Origin: Topomyia yanbarensis | Taxonomy: Eukaryota; Arthropoda; Insecta; Diptera; Culicidae | Length of the DNA: 64,000 nucleotides | Direction: 5' to 3' | Assembly (NCBI RefSeq): GCF_030247195.1 | Contig: NC_080671.1 | Span: 434,186,539-434,250,538, forward strand | Part shown: piece after piece, positions 43,548-53,239 of the stretch | Position numbering within the stretch: position 1 is the first letter of the stretch | How the letters are laid out: every line of letters begins with the position of its first letter | Position numbers and translations under genes: made by a program | The notes under the pieces: model-generated | What the model saw: the letters and a program-made list of their open reading frames with translations, nothing else | The model's database searches: none | What the model was told of the DNA's origin: nothing

Positions 43548-44525
43548 AATTAGAGTATTAAGATAGACTACCTACTTAAAAAGTTATAGTTAAAAAACTG
43601 ACTTTTTCAGAAACACCCTAAGTTAAAGAATAAAAATAATTATAACATGAAAACCGATAGTGCTATAACTTTGATGCATTTGAAAATGTTTCTTGAAAAA
43701 TATTTTTCTACAACTTTGCTGAAGTAAGTACCTTGCTATACCATTTCGTTCGAAAAATATTTTTTCGAAAAGAATGTTCGAGAGGACCACCCTAGTTACA
43801 TTTTACTTTAAAAGAAAGCCAATTTTATTCCCACAAATATTCTCTCAGACATAATTTCTCTAAAATGAACGGTTTGGAAGATATTGATTTTTGTACCAAA
43901 AAACCGCCCCTGTGACCCATAGTGCCCCGGCTGAAACTGTACCCACTTTCTGCATCCGAACCTTTTGTAATTTTCTTCCGGACCATCGGCAGATATATTT
44001 GAATGTGTCGCAGATTTCTCGAGTTCTGACGGAACAATGTTCGGCCGTGACAAAAATTTCGAAAGTTCACTCTGACAAGCTTCGTGTGGTTCTAAATAGT
44101 TTAAAACAGGTGATACTGCTGGTTAGGGGTCCTTTACGAAGAAGTACAGTGTATTTGTACCAGCAAATCGTGCGGAAATCTGTGGGGTCGTCTCCGATTC
44201 GAGTTTGAATTGAGCGGATCTGCTGACACATGGGGTTAGATGTTTTAAAGACCCCATGCTTCCGCAATTGGGACACATAGTCCCCCTATGCATTGTAGCA
44301 ATAAGGTTGTGAGACATACGGTGGAAATCATGTAGATGATTGCTGTGGAAAGGATGTTGAAAAGTGTTTCTACTGTGGGAGAAATTTTTGCATATTTTCC
44401 TCACATGTCCCGCATACAAACAGCGCGCTGAACGTTCCCTTCAGGGACACACGATCTTTTGTACAAATGTTAAAGATAGCTAAGCCACCGACTTTTACAA
44501 ATATTGAAACACGAACCGAAAAAGA

Positions 44526-45018
44526 ATGCTCAAACGTGTAACCGCTAGCTATCGACAGTATACGAAGTTAGATAGGCGAATAAAGAGTTTAGTGAAAGCC
44601 AAAAAACGTAGTTACTGGCGCCGGTTCGCTGACGGATTACCGAGAGAAACATCGATGAGCACTCTTTGGGGCACGGCCTGGTATATGCGAAACCGAAACA
44701 GTACTAACGAGAGAGTGGAATATTTAAACTGTTGGATATTCGATTTTACCAAGAAGGTTTGTCCGGATTCCGCCCTGGTACAGAAAATCTACCGTGCCGC
44801 GTGCCCTCACGATACTGCCAACGAAACACCTTTTTAGATGGTGTCTCGTCCAGAATCAATTTTAGGTCGTTGCAGAATCTGCCAGACTTTACCAAGAGAC
44901 GCTTGTTGGTTTTATTTAATAAGTTTCTTGAGGGTACCATTGGCTTTCATGACTGGAGGCAGGTGAAGGTTATCGCCATCGAAAAATCAGGTAAATTGGC
45001 CTCCTACCAGAGCTGCTA
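44526..45018 (+). pseudogene. Copy 2 ORF2, linker and start of reverse transcriptase
   Basis: Reads ASYRQYTKLDRRIKSLVKAK, then RSYWRRFADGLPRETSMSTL, YMRNRNSTNERVEY, RAACPHDTANETPF and, in another frame, FRSLQNLPDFTKRRLLVLFN and FHDWRQVKVIAIEKSGKLAS. This is the region just before the reverse-transcriptase palm. It serves as the intact reference showing that T2 interrupted Arg-Gln-Tyr codons in copy 1. It stops at the Mutator-like insertion and resumes at 48306 as YHNSYRPIAIL. Confidence 0.75.
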
Positions 45019-48000
45019 ATTTTCAGCAGGTTCTTTTGAACTTGAAGTTGGAACAAATCTCAAAGCATGCCCTACTATGTTCAATTAGAAATGGTTCGTT
45101 TGCATCATTCAATCAAACAGCCGAGTTGCTCAATCATTTTCCATTCATTTTCAATTTCATTGACCCTGTGAATATCTTTCTACTGACAATTTTTTTTTTT
45201 TCAAGCAAAGCTACTCTGAACATACTTCTTACTGTTTATGTAAGGTTCAAAACGCAAAACATGTCAACATTTAACCCAACCTGGCCTCTACCTAGCAGAT
45301 GGCAACTTTAATTGGTGAATGAAAAAGCGCACACGCTAAATTACTGTTTATAGCTGTTTCTGAAGGAAATCACCTGAGTACTTAGATGAAGACATTTCAG
45401 TTTCTCTCCATTCAAATACTAAGATTGTTTTCTTTAAAAAAAATATGAACTGTTATTTTCCGTGTGTTGCTTTAATATATTTTTCCTCATATTTTCCCAT
45501 AGTACCAATGTCAAAAACTTCAAGCGAGGTTGACGGGAGTATAAAAATGTCCGAATGAAGTCAAATTTAGTATCTGAGCTTACTTTGACATTTGTAACAT
45601 TATGAAAGGGGGGGAATGTACTTTGAGAACTCAATACAAAAGTTTTTTTTTTCAATGCCTTAATCTTCATAGGAAAAAGGCACAAGATCATATAGCCGAA
45701 CCTCGATTTTCTCATCATCCACATAAAAGCCGCCCGGAAAATTTTCCAAAATATACCTATTTTCTTGTGTTGTGCAGGGGACGCAGGAGTTTTCTTTTCC
45801 TAAATTCCTCATTATTAATGGTAATTCTTAGTGCATTATTCTTACGTACATGTGGTATTTAGTAAATATCTCTAATAATTTTTACTTTCATTAAACTCTT
45901 TATACAGGGTGTTTGGTTCATGATTAAGAATCTCTCGGGGGGTGATAGACTGCCATATTTGGAGAAAAAAATTGTTCTACACATACACACAACTTTTTGA
46001 GTAAAAAACTTATTTGTCTTGAAATACCTCTAACTTTAAAAGTATGTTTTGTATCTTAAATGTTTTAGTTCCGTTCGAAAGGTGAGAAAATTTCGCATTG
46101 AGTGATGTCCTCACATGTTTCAGCTAATGAGTTTAAGTAGCCTTTTCAAAGTAATTTATTGAAAATTAAACAATTTTGAACGATTTTTCGTTCATTTCTT
46201 GAAAATCCTAATAGTTAACCTCATCATTTTAATAATTCAGATTGTTAGTCTTGATGAGCTGCTTAATTCGTTCTTTCACATGATACACTTACCTTTTCTT
46301 ATTTTCATGATTTTGGGTTATTCAACTTGGATATTTTTATTTCATTTTCACTAGTACTAGCTCTAATTGAAAAATTATGACACTTATTGTACTTTTTTTC
46401 TTTTTATTCGAAAGCCAGGAAAATTTGACAGTGAAAAATGTATTAATACCTTTCAGTTAAGTGAATTTAGTATTATTTCAAAAGTAAATTAGTTTAAAGT
46501 TAGTGCTATTATTGACATTTTCGTTAATTTTCTTAAAATAGTAAATAATAAACATCACCATTATTATTATGAAAATAATGCATCTCAGCAAGTTCTACAG
46601 TTCTTTCTTTGACTCCATTCAATTATCTCTTTTGGTTTCGACGCAAAATCGTGTTTATCACATCGTTTCATATGGAAAAATAACGATTTCGAACCCACTA
46701 CATTTGTGGCGAACTCATGCTGTGTTAACTATTAAATAGCAGCAAAATGAAAAGAGATTTAGACAAAGTGTCAAATAAAAAGTTATAGAGAACATTAAGG
46801 GGCATCAAATGAACAATAGTAACGATAAATTTTATTGATTAATAATTAGAATAATTACAAAAACTCTCCAAAAAACACAAATTTTGCGTTATTTCGTTAG
46901 TAAAAAATCATTTAGTACACTTAACTAAAAGATATTTGTACATACACTGATAGGACATTTTCTCAGCTTTCCAATGAAATCTTGTAAATAACGATATAAA
47001 GCATATTTTTTAGATTAGAGTCTTTTAAGCACTTGCAAGTCGGTTACAGGAAAAGTATAGTAATGAAATTTCAAAGAAATGAGAAGAGATAGAAATATGA
47101 CGTCCAAGAACAAATTATGAATCGTCCTAAAACCCAACTTTTGGATAATGGATATTGCTATAATCATACTTCATTATTTCGAGAAAATTAGCAAAAACCT
47201 CCTCAAAAACACTAACTTTTAACTACTTTACAGCTAAAAGGTAATTAAAACTAATTACTTACGTGGCCACTATTTTTCAATGAAAATCTGGCAGTTCAAC
47301 TAAAAATTTCTGGCAAATCTGGCACTTGACCGCGACCTCAAGGTCATCGAAATTTGATATACATTATAGTATTCTATAGCCTGCATCAACGGATTTTTGT
47401 AAAATTTGGGACATTGTTACCCAAATTTCCAAAATGTGTGTGAAGCAGCTTCTAAAACTTAGAAATCTGGCAGAATGAAATTTGGCTTTTGTCTGGAAGC
47501 TGCCAAAAACTGTGGCTGTGCCAGATAAATCTGGCATAATGGCATCCCTGTTTCCGGACGGATATGGTTCAGTATGATGTCCGGGAAGAAGATGAAATCT
47601 GCGCTGAGCCTCGAAAATTCATTCTATAGTCACAAATCGTGTTTGTGAAATAGTTCACAAGATACCGCAAAACGGTTACACTTTCATGGTTCAGTTAATA
47701 TTGTCATGTTAGTCCGAGTAAAAAATCCAACTGTAACCCAAAAATAACATACGACGTGAACTTCGATAGTAAGCTCAAGAATAAAATATCACGATTACAA
47801 GCACATTAATCACAAAAATCGTAACTGAGATCCTAAAATCACGAATATGAATCACGTTATTCTATCAGAAAAATAGTAAACTCATGAACTTAAACAGAAT
47901 TTACGAGAATTTGTGACTATGCTGCAGGAGCCATGTTCATTGACGAACTGGTTAGTTAGTACAGTAAATACAAGTACATTCAAAAATTGTGAACAAGAAG

Positions 48001-48305
48001 CATAAAAAAACTTTACCATGTCCAGGGGACAAGTACAGAAACCCACCCAAACATTCGAATGTACGCCATGCCCAGTTTTGAAGTTTCTTCGGGAACGTTC
48101 ATAAATTCATAAACAATAATTCATAATTTGGGGATACACAGGTTTATATAAAGTATATCAATCAATTTGAAATGAAGACGTACGGATTAGTTTAGAAAAT
48201 CCCGCCAACTTGAAAGTAAATGATTAAGGGAGGCTTTGAATTTGAATCATGGTTCGGTTTGATTGAACTGAAAGCTGGCATTTGAAAATGAAAATTTGCA
48301 CCTCT
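45009..48305. mobile_element. Mutator-like nonautonomous element (about 3.3 kb)
   Basis: Inverted ends AGAGCTGCTAATTTTCA and AGAGGTGCAAATTTTCA (right end complemented) differ at two of 17 positions. A 10-11-bp duplication GCCTCCTACC(A) flanks it (44999-45008, 48306-48315). Long direct duplications of 9-11 bp are typical of the Mutator/MULE superfamily, so that is the inferred class. Its removal restores the SYRPIA reverse-transcriptase text. Inside are the donor 902-bp block (45954-46855) and a cluster of ATCTGGCA words at 47285-47540. No transposase is legible. Confidence 0.7.
45954..46855. repeat. Donor copy of the 902-bp block
   Basis: Part of the Mutator-like element and continuous with its surroundings on both sides (preceded by ACAGGGTGTTTGGTTCATGA-type text, followed by TACAAAAACTC), so this is the likely source of the copy at 42646-43547. 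Confidence 0.85.
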
Positions 48306-48730
48306 GCCTCCTACCACAACTCGTATCGACCGATTGCAATACTGTCCTTTATGCAATGTTTGTATCCATTGGATTTTAACATTACAGCATAGCTTTCTAT
48401 TCCTTACGGGATAGAAGAAATTCTTGCGTATTTAGTGTGATAGTTTGATTTGTATATATAAATTTACACATATATACTACAAAACTTACCAGTATTACTG
48501 TTTTCTACCGTCTTTCCTATCTCCTATTTTTGTCGCATTCAACTCGTATCAATATTTCCTGTTTATTGAAGAAAGAGAAGAGAAAATAAAATAACTGACT
48601 AACGTCGTGTTTCCCTCAGCGCTTTCGTTTCTCTGAGCCTGATATCACGGTCTGCTGGACATGTGTAGGTAGTTCCATTGGAGACTTCCAAAGAACAATT
48701 CACGGTGAGTGAAGTATGAGGTCATCCTTA

Positions 48731-49682
48731 GGGGAGAGTGGGTACACTTTATCCCACTTTTGTTTTTTTCACATAACTTTTAAGTGAAATAAAAATTTTG
48801 AATGCAAATATCGTCATTTTGCAGTCAATTTAAATTGTAAGAGCTGTGAATAATACGTAAATCCAAATACCATGTCCTGTCAGTAATATTAACAGTTTTG
48901 AAAATCATGTCAAAATAAAGTTTTTGTAAAAACGTGTGGTAACTTGATCCCCTGCCTACTAGGGCTAAACAAACAGACCACACTATGACTAATAGAAACG
49001 AGAGTTAAGCTAACCACCTAGCTTGACAAAAAAGCTACTAAGACTACCTTTTCAGTTGCACGCCAAGCTTTAATACCAGCAGAAAGTGAAGCCAGATATT
49101 TGCGGTAAATCAGTGCTGTTTGACTGCCTTCTCCAACTTTCAATAACTTATATCAAAATTTGTTCGCGAAACAAACATTTTAGTTTAATTTATACTATCG
49201 GATACTTTATGTAAGTGATTTTTTCTATTCCTATGCATTTCGGAAGTGTGTGAGATGGTTAATGATAGGGATCAAGAGTACCCAGTGTTATAGGGATCAA
49301 AGGTACCTGTTGTATGAGGCGAACGAAATTTAGTTTTTTGTAGAAGTTGTGTAACTATTTCTTCGAAAAACGTGTTTTTCTAGACAAAAGCCCTTATAAA
49401 GTAATTGTAGTTGAAAATATTCATTAATATTTTTTTCGACGAACTCATACAATCGTTCAAAAAAATCGTAAAAAGATCTTCGAGATGAATTTTAACCTAT
49501 ATTTTCGAAAATACGATGCAACTTTTCCAAAACAAATGAAATACATTTGATTTGTTTTTTAACTATCATAAACTACCAAATATGTCATTTTCTTTTTATA
49601 CTGTGATACCTTTTTGTGTTTAGATTATGCGATATGGAAGGGGAATCACATATCCCCAAGGATCAAGTGTCCTCACTCTCCC
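48731..49682. mobile_element. MITE with GGGGAGAG ends (952 bp)
   Basis: Inverted ends GGGGAGAGTGGGTACACTT and the complement of AAGTGTCCTCACTCTCCCC; TA on each side (48729-48730, 49683-49684) is the probable target duplication, which would suggest a Tc1/mariner-type origin. The motif GGGATCAA..GTACC occurs about five times in both orientations (48740, 48950, 49268, 49290, 49658). A short frame at 49616-49939 merely overlaps the right end and is not a gene. Confidence 0.7.
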
Positions 49683-50235
49683 CTACCTACCCTCAGCAGG
49701 AGCGTCTGTTGATCGATTTTATCGCCTGTGTTGAGAGGTTTGTGGTCTATCTCCATTTGGCTGTCAGACGTGCGGTGTGGTTTTGTCCGGGAGGTGAAGG
49801 TAGGCCTTCACTCGTTGAGTCGGCTGTCGAGTACGTAGTACTTAGTACACGCGGTTTACCTTGTGGGTATTATGAGAGAAACGAGGACGAGATTTTCGTT
49901 CTATGTTTGTGGATTGCTTTTCGGGAGAGAACAAATTGAGACGATACCTAGTGGTCGTTTCTCGACGGAGAAAAAGTCAATTTTTGGATTCGTCAATTTT
50001 TCACCGAAAATGACGCTGCATTTTCGCATTTTTCGGTACGGTTTTTGCTTATGGGAATTCACGGATTGACCACTTTTAACGGTTCACTACATTTATTTTG
50101 ATCGCTTTAACTAATTTAACTACCCTTCAACGACCCGCGCAATGCGGTGTAAAGGTTTTTTTCACTTTTCGTGATTTGGTTGGATATCTGTTTTTATTTA
50201 GTCGCGTCAGTATCTCGATCACTTCTCCAAGAAAG

Positions 50236-50480
50236 AATCTCAAAGAGACAAGTAAAAGTTATTGCCACCAAAAAACCACGAAAATCGGCCTCCGACCACA
50301 ACTCGTATCGACCGATCGCAATGTTGTCCTGTATCCGGAAGTTGTTCGAGAAAATGATCCTATTCCGCCTCGACGATTGGGTCGAACCACATGGCTTAGT
50401 GTCAGATATATAATTTGACTTCCGTAAAGGTAAATGGACGAACGATTGTCTTGAATAGCTCGAACTGAATGAAAAAAATC
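50236..50480 (+). pseudogene. Jockey/I-group copy 3, reverse-transcriptase fragment
   Basis: Reads QVKVIATKKPRKSASDHNSY, then RPIAMLSCIRKLFEKMILFR and LDDWVEPHGLVSDI, a stop, then FDFRKGKWTNDCLE. It is the same segment as 18474-18690 of copy 1 but with fewer stops. Both ends are truncated; the start overlaps the part where copy 2 is interrupted, so it is an independent fragment. Confidence 0.75.
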
Positions 50481-50489
50481 TCATTTTCA

Positions 50490-51640
50490 CTATGTCGAGA
50501 GTTATTAGCATTCGTGTTTATGGATGGTGTTTAGGACATCTGCGAATTAAAATTGAAATTGTTCAACCCTTACATGGATATTCCACGCAGAGTATAATGT
50601 ATTTCACTCATGTGCAGAATATTTTTGGATAGAACAAAAATTGGATCACAATGAAACAAAAAACCCCGGGAACGAAATATCTCCCACAGAAAACGTATCA
50701 CTTCCCTGACAAGAAATGATAACATACATATTGCTAATGCAAATTTTTGCAATCTCCTGTGACCCACAGGGAGAAACTAGCATGCTCTCGTACCTTCCAC
50801 ACAGAAGTATGCGGCACTGAACTGTTGCGATGCAAAGGTGTTCCGCGTTGATGACAACAATTTTTCGAACCAGCTCTGTACGAATAAATCACATTAAAAT
50901 GTGAAGCATGCCGTGACAAAACATCCTGCGGCTGGGAGGGGGAGTTGGTTTGGCAGCTTCCGGGACTTTTCAAACTGAAACATTCGGAGCTACGTGACCG
51001 ATGCGTAGTGAAATAATAATTGGACTGGGACTCGTGCTTCGTGCGTGCTGTGGAATGAACTTTAATTGCAAATATCATCAGCCAATTATCCGGTGCGTGT
51101 CGCGTGCTGTATTGATATAACGAAATCGAACACACATCATTTAAAATTCATAACAATTCTTCAATAATATATAAATGTAATTATATTCACACCGACCATA
51201 ATTACCGAAATTTCATTAAAATGAAAGCTTACGTTTCAATTCATTATGAGGATGAGTTTACGTGAAATATGGACAGTATTGGAATGGACATTCGTTTAAC
51301 CGCAACGTAGAATTTCAGAGAACAATTAATGACATGCAGCAAATTTTGAAATATTTGTGATATCGATTTCAAAATTCCTATTTGTTGATTTTCTTTCGAA
51401 CATCCGTTGTCGACTTCCATGGTTAGGATCTTTCACGAAAACTGGCACAGTCCAGTTATTTTCACACTGAAGATGCGGGTCTAACACTGGTTGGAGATGG
51501 GCTTAGGAGTCTTGGATACACTGCATACTGTTGAATTCGGTAATTTTCTTGCTTTGAATAAATTTAAATTGTCAAACACATTTTTTTAAAGTATTGATGC
51601 ACATTTTTTCCTACTTTCGTGATCTATTTTGTATTATACT
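50490..51640. other. About 1.1 kb without assigned gene
   Basis: A 133-codon minus-strand frame (50734-51135) has no recognised motif. Nothing else is supported. Confidence 0.4.
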
Positions 51641-51665
51641 GCAACGCAAGAATCCGATTCTGTAT

Positions 51666-51818
51666 TCCGAACGAATCGAATTATTTCGATCGAGTAGTTA
51701 AATCCCATTCCCCATTTCGTTCGAGTTGTTTATAAATCCGAAAATCATCCGTTCGAGCTGCTTATTTTTCGAACATCATACGTTCGACCATAAGACCCAT
51801 TCCCGTTTTCGTTCGATT
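51666..51818. promoter_or_regulatory. Cluster of CGTTCGA-type motifs upstream of Myb-like gene
   Basis: CGTTCGA occurs near 51719, 51750, 51781 and 51810, with reverse or near forms CGAACGA (51668), TCGATCGA (51687) and TCGAAC (51768). The cluster ends about 150 bp before the Myb/SANT-type frame. Clustered palindromic sites beside a transposon DNA-binding protein gene may be its own recognition sites; this is inference. Confidence 0.35.
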
Positions 51819-51975
51819 GCCCGTTAACTGTCATTTGATTTACGATAGATATTTGATGCGGGTTTTGTTTTTTCTCAACGATTATAGCTTACGTTTACGA
51901 TGTAAATAAATTAAGGAAGTTTGAAACCTAAAGATGTAAGTTTAAAATTTTATATTTTTCCAGTCAACATAACTT

Positions 51976-52817
51976 TTGTACATAATTTCAGGGAAAAACA
52001 AACAAACAGAACAAGTACAAAAAAAGCAATTCGAACGAATAATTCAATTGCTAGATGAGAAGCCGGACATCGCAAAAGGATTTTCACGTGGAAATTCCAC
52101 GAATTCCATATCCTTCTGGGACAATCTATCAGCCGAGCTTAATTGTTTAGGACCACCTAGCCGCGATGGCACTGGCTGGAAAAAGGTAATTGTGTTAAAA
52201 TATATCCGAAAAAACGATGACGATTATTTTTTATTAAATAGGTGTGGGCTGACTACAAATCAGCATTAAAGCGCAAACTTGCCCATAACAAAAGGGAACT
52301 AAATGCGACTGGCGGAGGACCTAACAAGTTGATTCATCTATCTGAACTGGAAGAACGGGCTGTGCAACTCACTGGATTAACAGCCACCGTGGACGGAATA
52401 TTAGGTAGCTCATCACAAGGTGCTCCAAAGGCACCCAATAAGGAGAATGTGGGCAACAACAGCTCTTCCGATGAATCCGCTAGCGGAATTAATGAGAGTG
52501 GCCTTTCTCGGCATTCCCGGGCCAAACGAACAAGGTAAACTACCGGCAAACTGGTGGAAATTCAGGTTAAGCAACAGCAACAATTTCACGTTGATGTCAA
52601 ATCCTTCATGAGTAGCTCGAACAAAAAGTTGGACGATCTTATTCATTACCAGCGCAAATCAGCAAAAGCGTTGATGTCAATTGATTCGACTCTTAAACAT
52701 CAGTCAAATGAACAGCATCGTCACAACAAAGAAATGGAAAGACTTACCATGGAGAAGCTTGAGCTGAAACGTAAAATTCACGATATGCAAATCGCTTATG
52801 TTTCGGAATTGCAATAA
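51976..52817 (+). pseudogene. Myb/SANT-like transposon-associated protein (Harbinger-type), one stop
   Basis: Exon A 51976-52185 contains KQFERIIQLLDEKPDIAKGF, SFWDNLSAELNCLGPP and DGTGWKK; exon B resumes VWADYKSALKRKLAHNKREL and NATGGGPN. The pattern of three spaced tryptophans/aromatics (FW, W, W) and NATGGGP is that of the trihelix Myb/SANT domains of Adf1/zeste type encoded by Harbinger-related and other insect transposons, which guide transposase to DNA. The 56-bp intron 52186-52241 has GT...AG. The C-terminal half is a predicted helical region (KEMERLTMEKLELKRKIHD). A single in-frame TAA (52536-52538) separates the halves; the frame is otherwise continuous to 52817. Upstream GTAAGT and TTTCAG (51936-51991) suggest a further intron, so the true start is uncertain. 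Confidence 0.65.
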
Positions 52818-53235
52818 TATTTTGAAACCTTAAGTAAACAATAGAATACTTACAATCTAAAATAAATTTTATTTAGTTTGACAAAAATTAACAAATATTG
52901 AGAAGACATTGAGGATGGTTCAATAAGTTTTGCTGCCGCTGTAGTCAGTCTAAAACCGTGATGGTCTCAAATGTATTAAGAAATCGTATCCAGTTCACTA
53001 GGTTCATGAATGTTTATCGTCAGAATCGCAGAGTACGAAGACTCCTCAGACCTCCTTAAACCTCCTTAAATTTAAAAATAAGAGAAACGAAAGTAATGAA
53101 ATTAAAAGACGGATAGGTATTCCAGAGCGAATCAGTTATAAATTTGCAATGAAAAACTATGACTAGGCAAGTTCATATGGAAATGTGAAGAATCTTTCGT
53201 CTTCTGCTAGTAGAAGTTGGGAGTTCCATCCATGG
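52818..53235. other. No gene seen
   Basis: AT-rich DNA with a doubled 12-bp word CCTCCTTAAA near 53048-53070. The boundary of the Myb-bearing element could not be found. Confidence 0.35.
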
Positions 53236-53239
53236 CAGC

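Larger units (their letters stand above)
39502..43924. mobile_element. Transib-like element T4 (4,423 bp) with 23-RSS-type ends
   Basis: Perfect 5-bp duplication CCCCG (39497-39501, 43925-43929). Left end: CACTATG, 23 bp, ACAAAAATC (39532-39540). Right end read inward: CACTATG, 23 bp, ACAAAAATC (complement of 43886-43894). ACAAAAATC matches the V(D)J consensus nonamer ACAAAAACC at 8 of 9 positions. Terminal inverted repeats extend about 620 bp (left to roughly 40125; right from roughly 42265, apart from the 1-kb disturbance at 42646-43692). Inside are a TTAA-flanked MITE carrying an RTE fragment, and one minus-strand open frame (41824-42141). No Transib transposase can be read, so it is nonautonomous or gutted. 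Confidence 0.9.
39437..44515 (+). pseudogene. Copy 2 ORF1 (split by T4)
   Basis: Begins ATG at 39437 (MTSADNDLPQLKMDVEIKSP), is cut by T4 after codons CCC CG, and resumes at 43930 so that removing T4 plus CCCCG gives PPRLKLYPLSASEPF in frame, followed by VIFFRT. Later text matches copy 1: ISRVLTE, AVTKI, HSDKLRVVLNS. Frameshifts and stops follow, with residual zinc-knuckle words near 44270-44420 and CPAYKQR ... RSLQG near 44410-44450. It ends at the internal deletion near 44515. Confidence 0.75.
39111..48354 (+). mobile_element. Jockey/I-group element, copy 2 (host of nested insertions)
   Basis: Same family as copy 1: matching 5' leader words (CGCCTAAATACCGTTAT against CGTCTGGATACCGTTAT), matching ORF1 start and matching linker text. 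Its own sequence is limited to about 39111-39501, 43925-45008 and 48306-48354. The rest is T4 (39502-43924) and a Mutator-like element (45009-48305). It has an internal deletion near 44515 joining the ORF1 zinc region to the ORF2 linker, and fades at 48354. Copy 3 at 50236 overlaps it in content, so that is a separate fragment. Confidence 0.8.

Noticed and set aside
43808..44070. Two 81-codon minus-strand frames at the right end of T4
   Set aside because: They lie in the terminal inverted repeat and run into the flanking retroelement; both are shadows.
49616..49939. 107-codon plus-strand frame
   Set aside because: It starts inside the right end of a MITE and has no motif; most likely chance.
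52535..52565. Short intron explaining the in-frame TAA in the Myb-like frame
   Set aside because: Only 31 nt, below the usual insect minimum, and splicing it would shift the frame.
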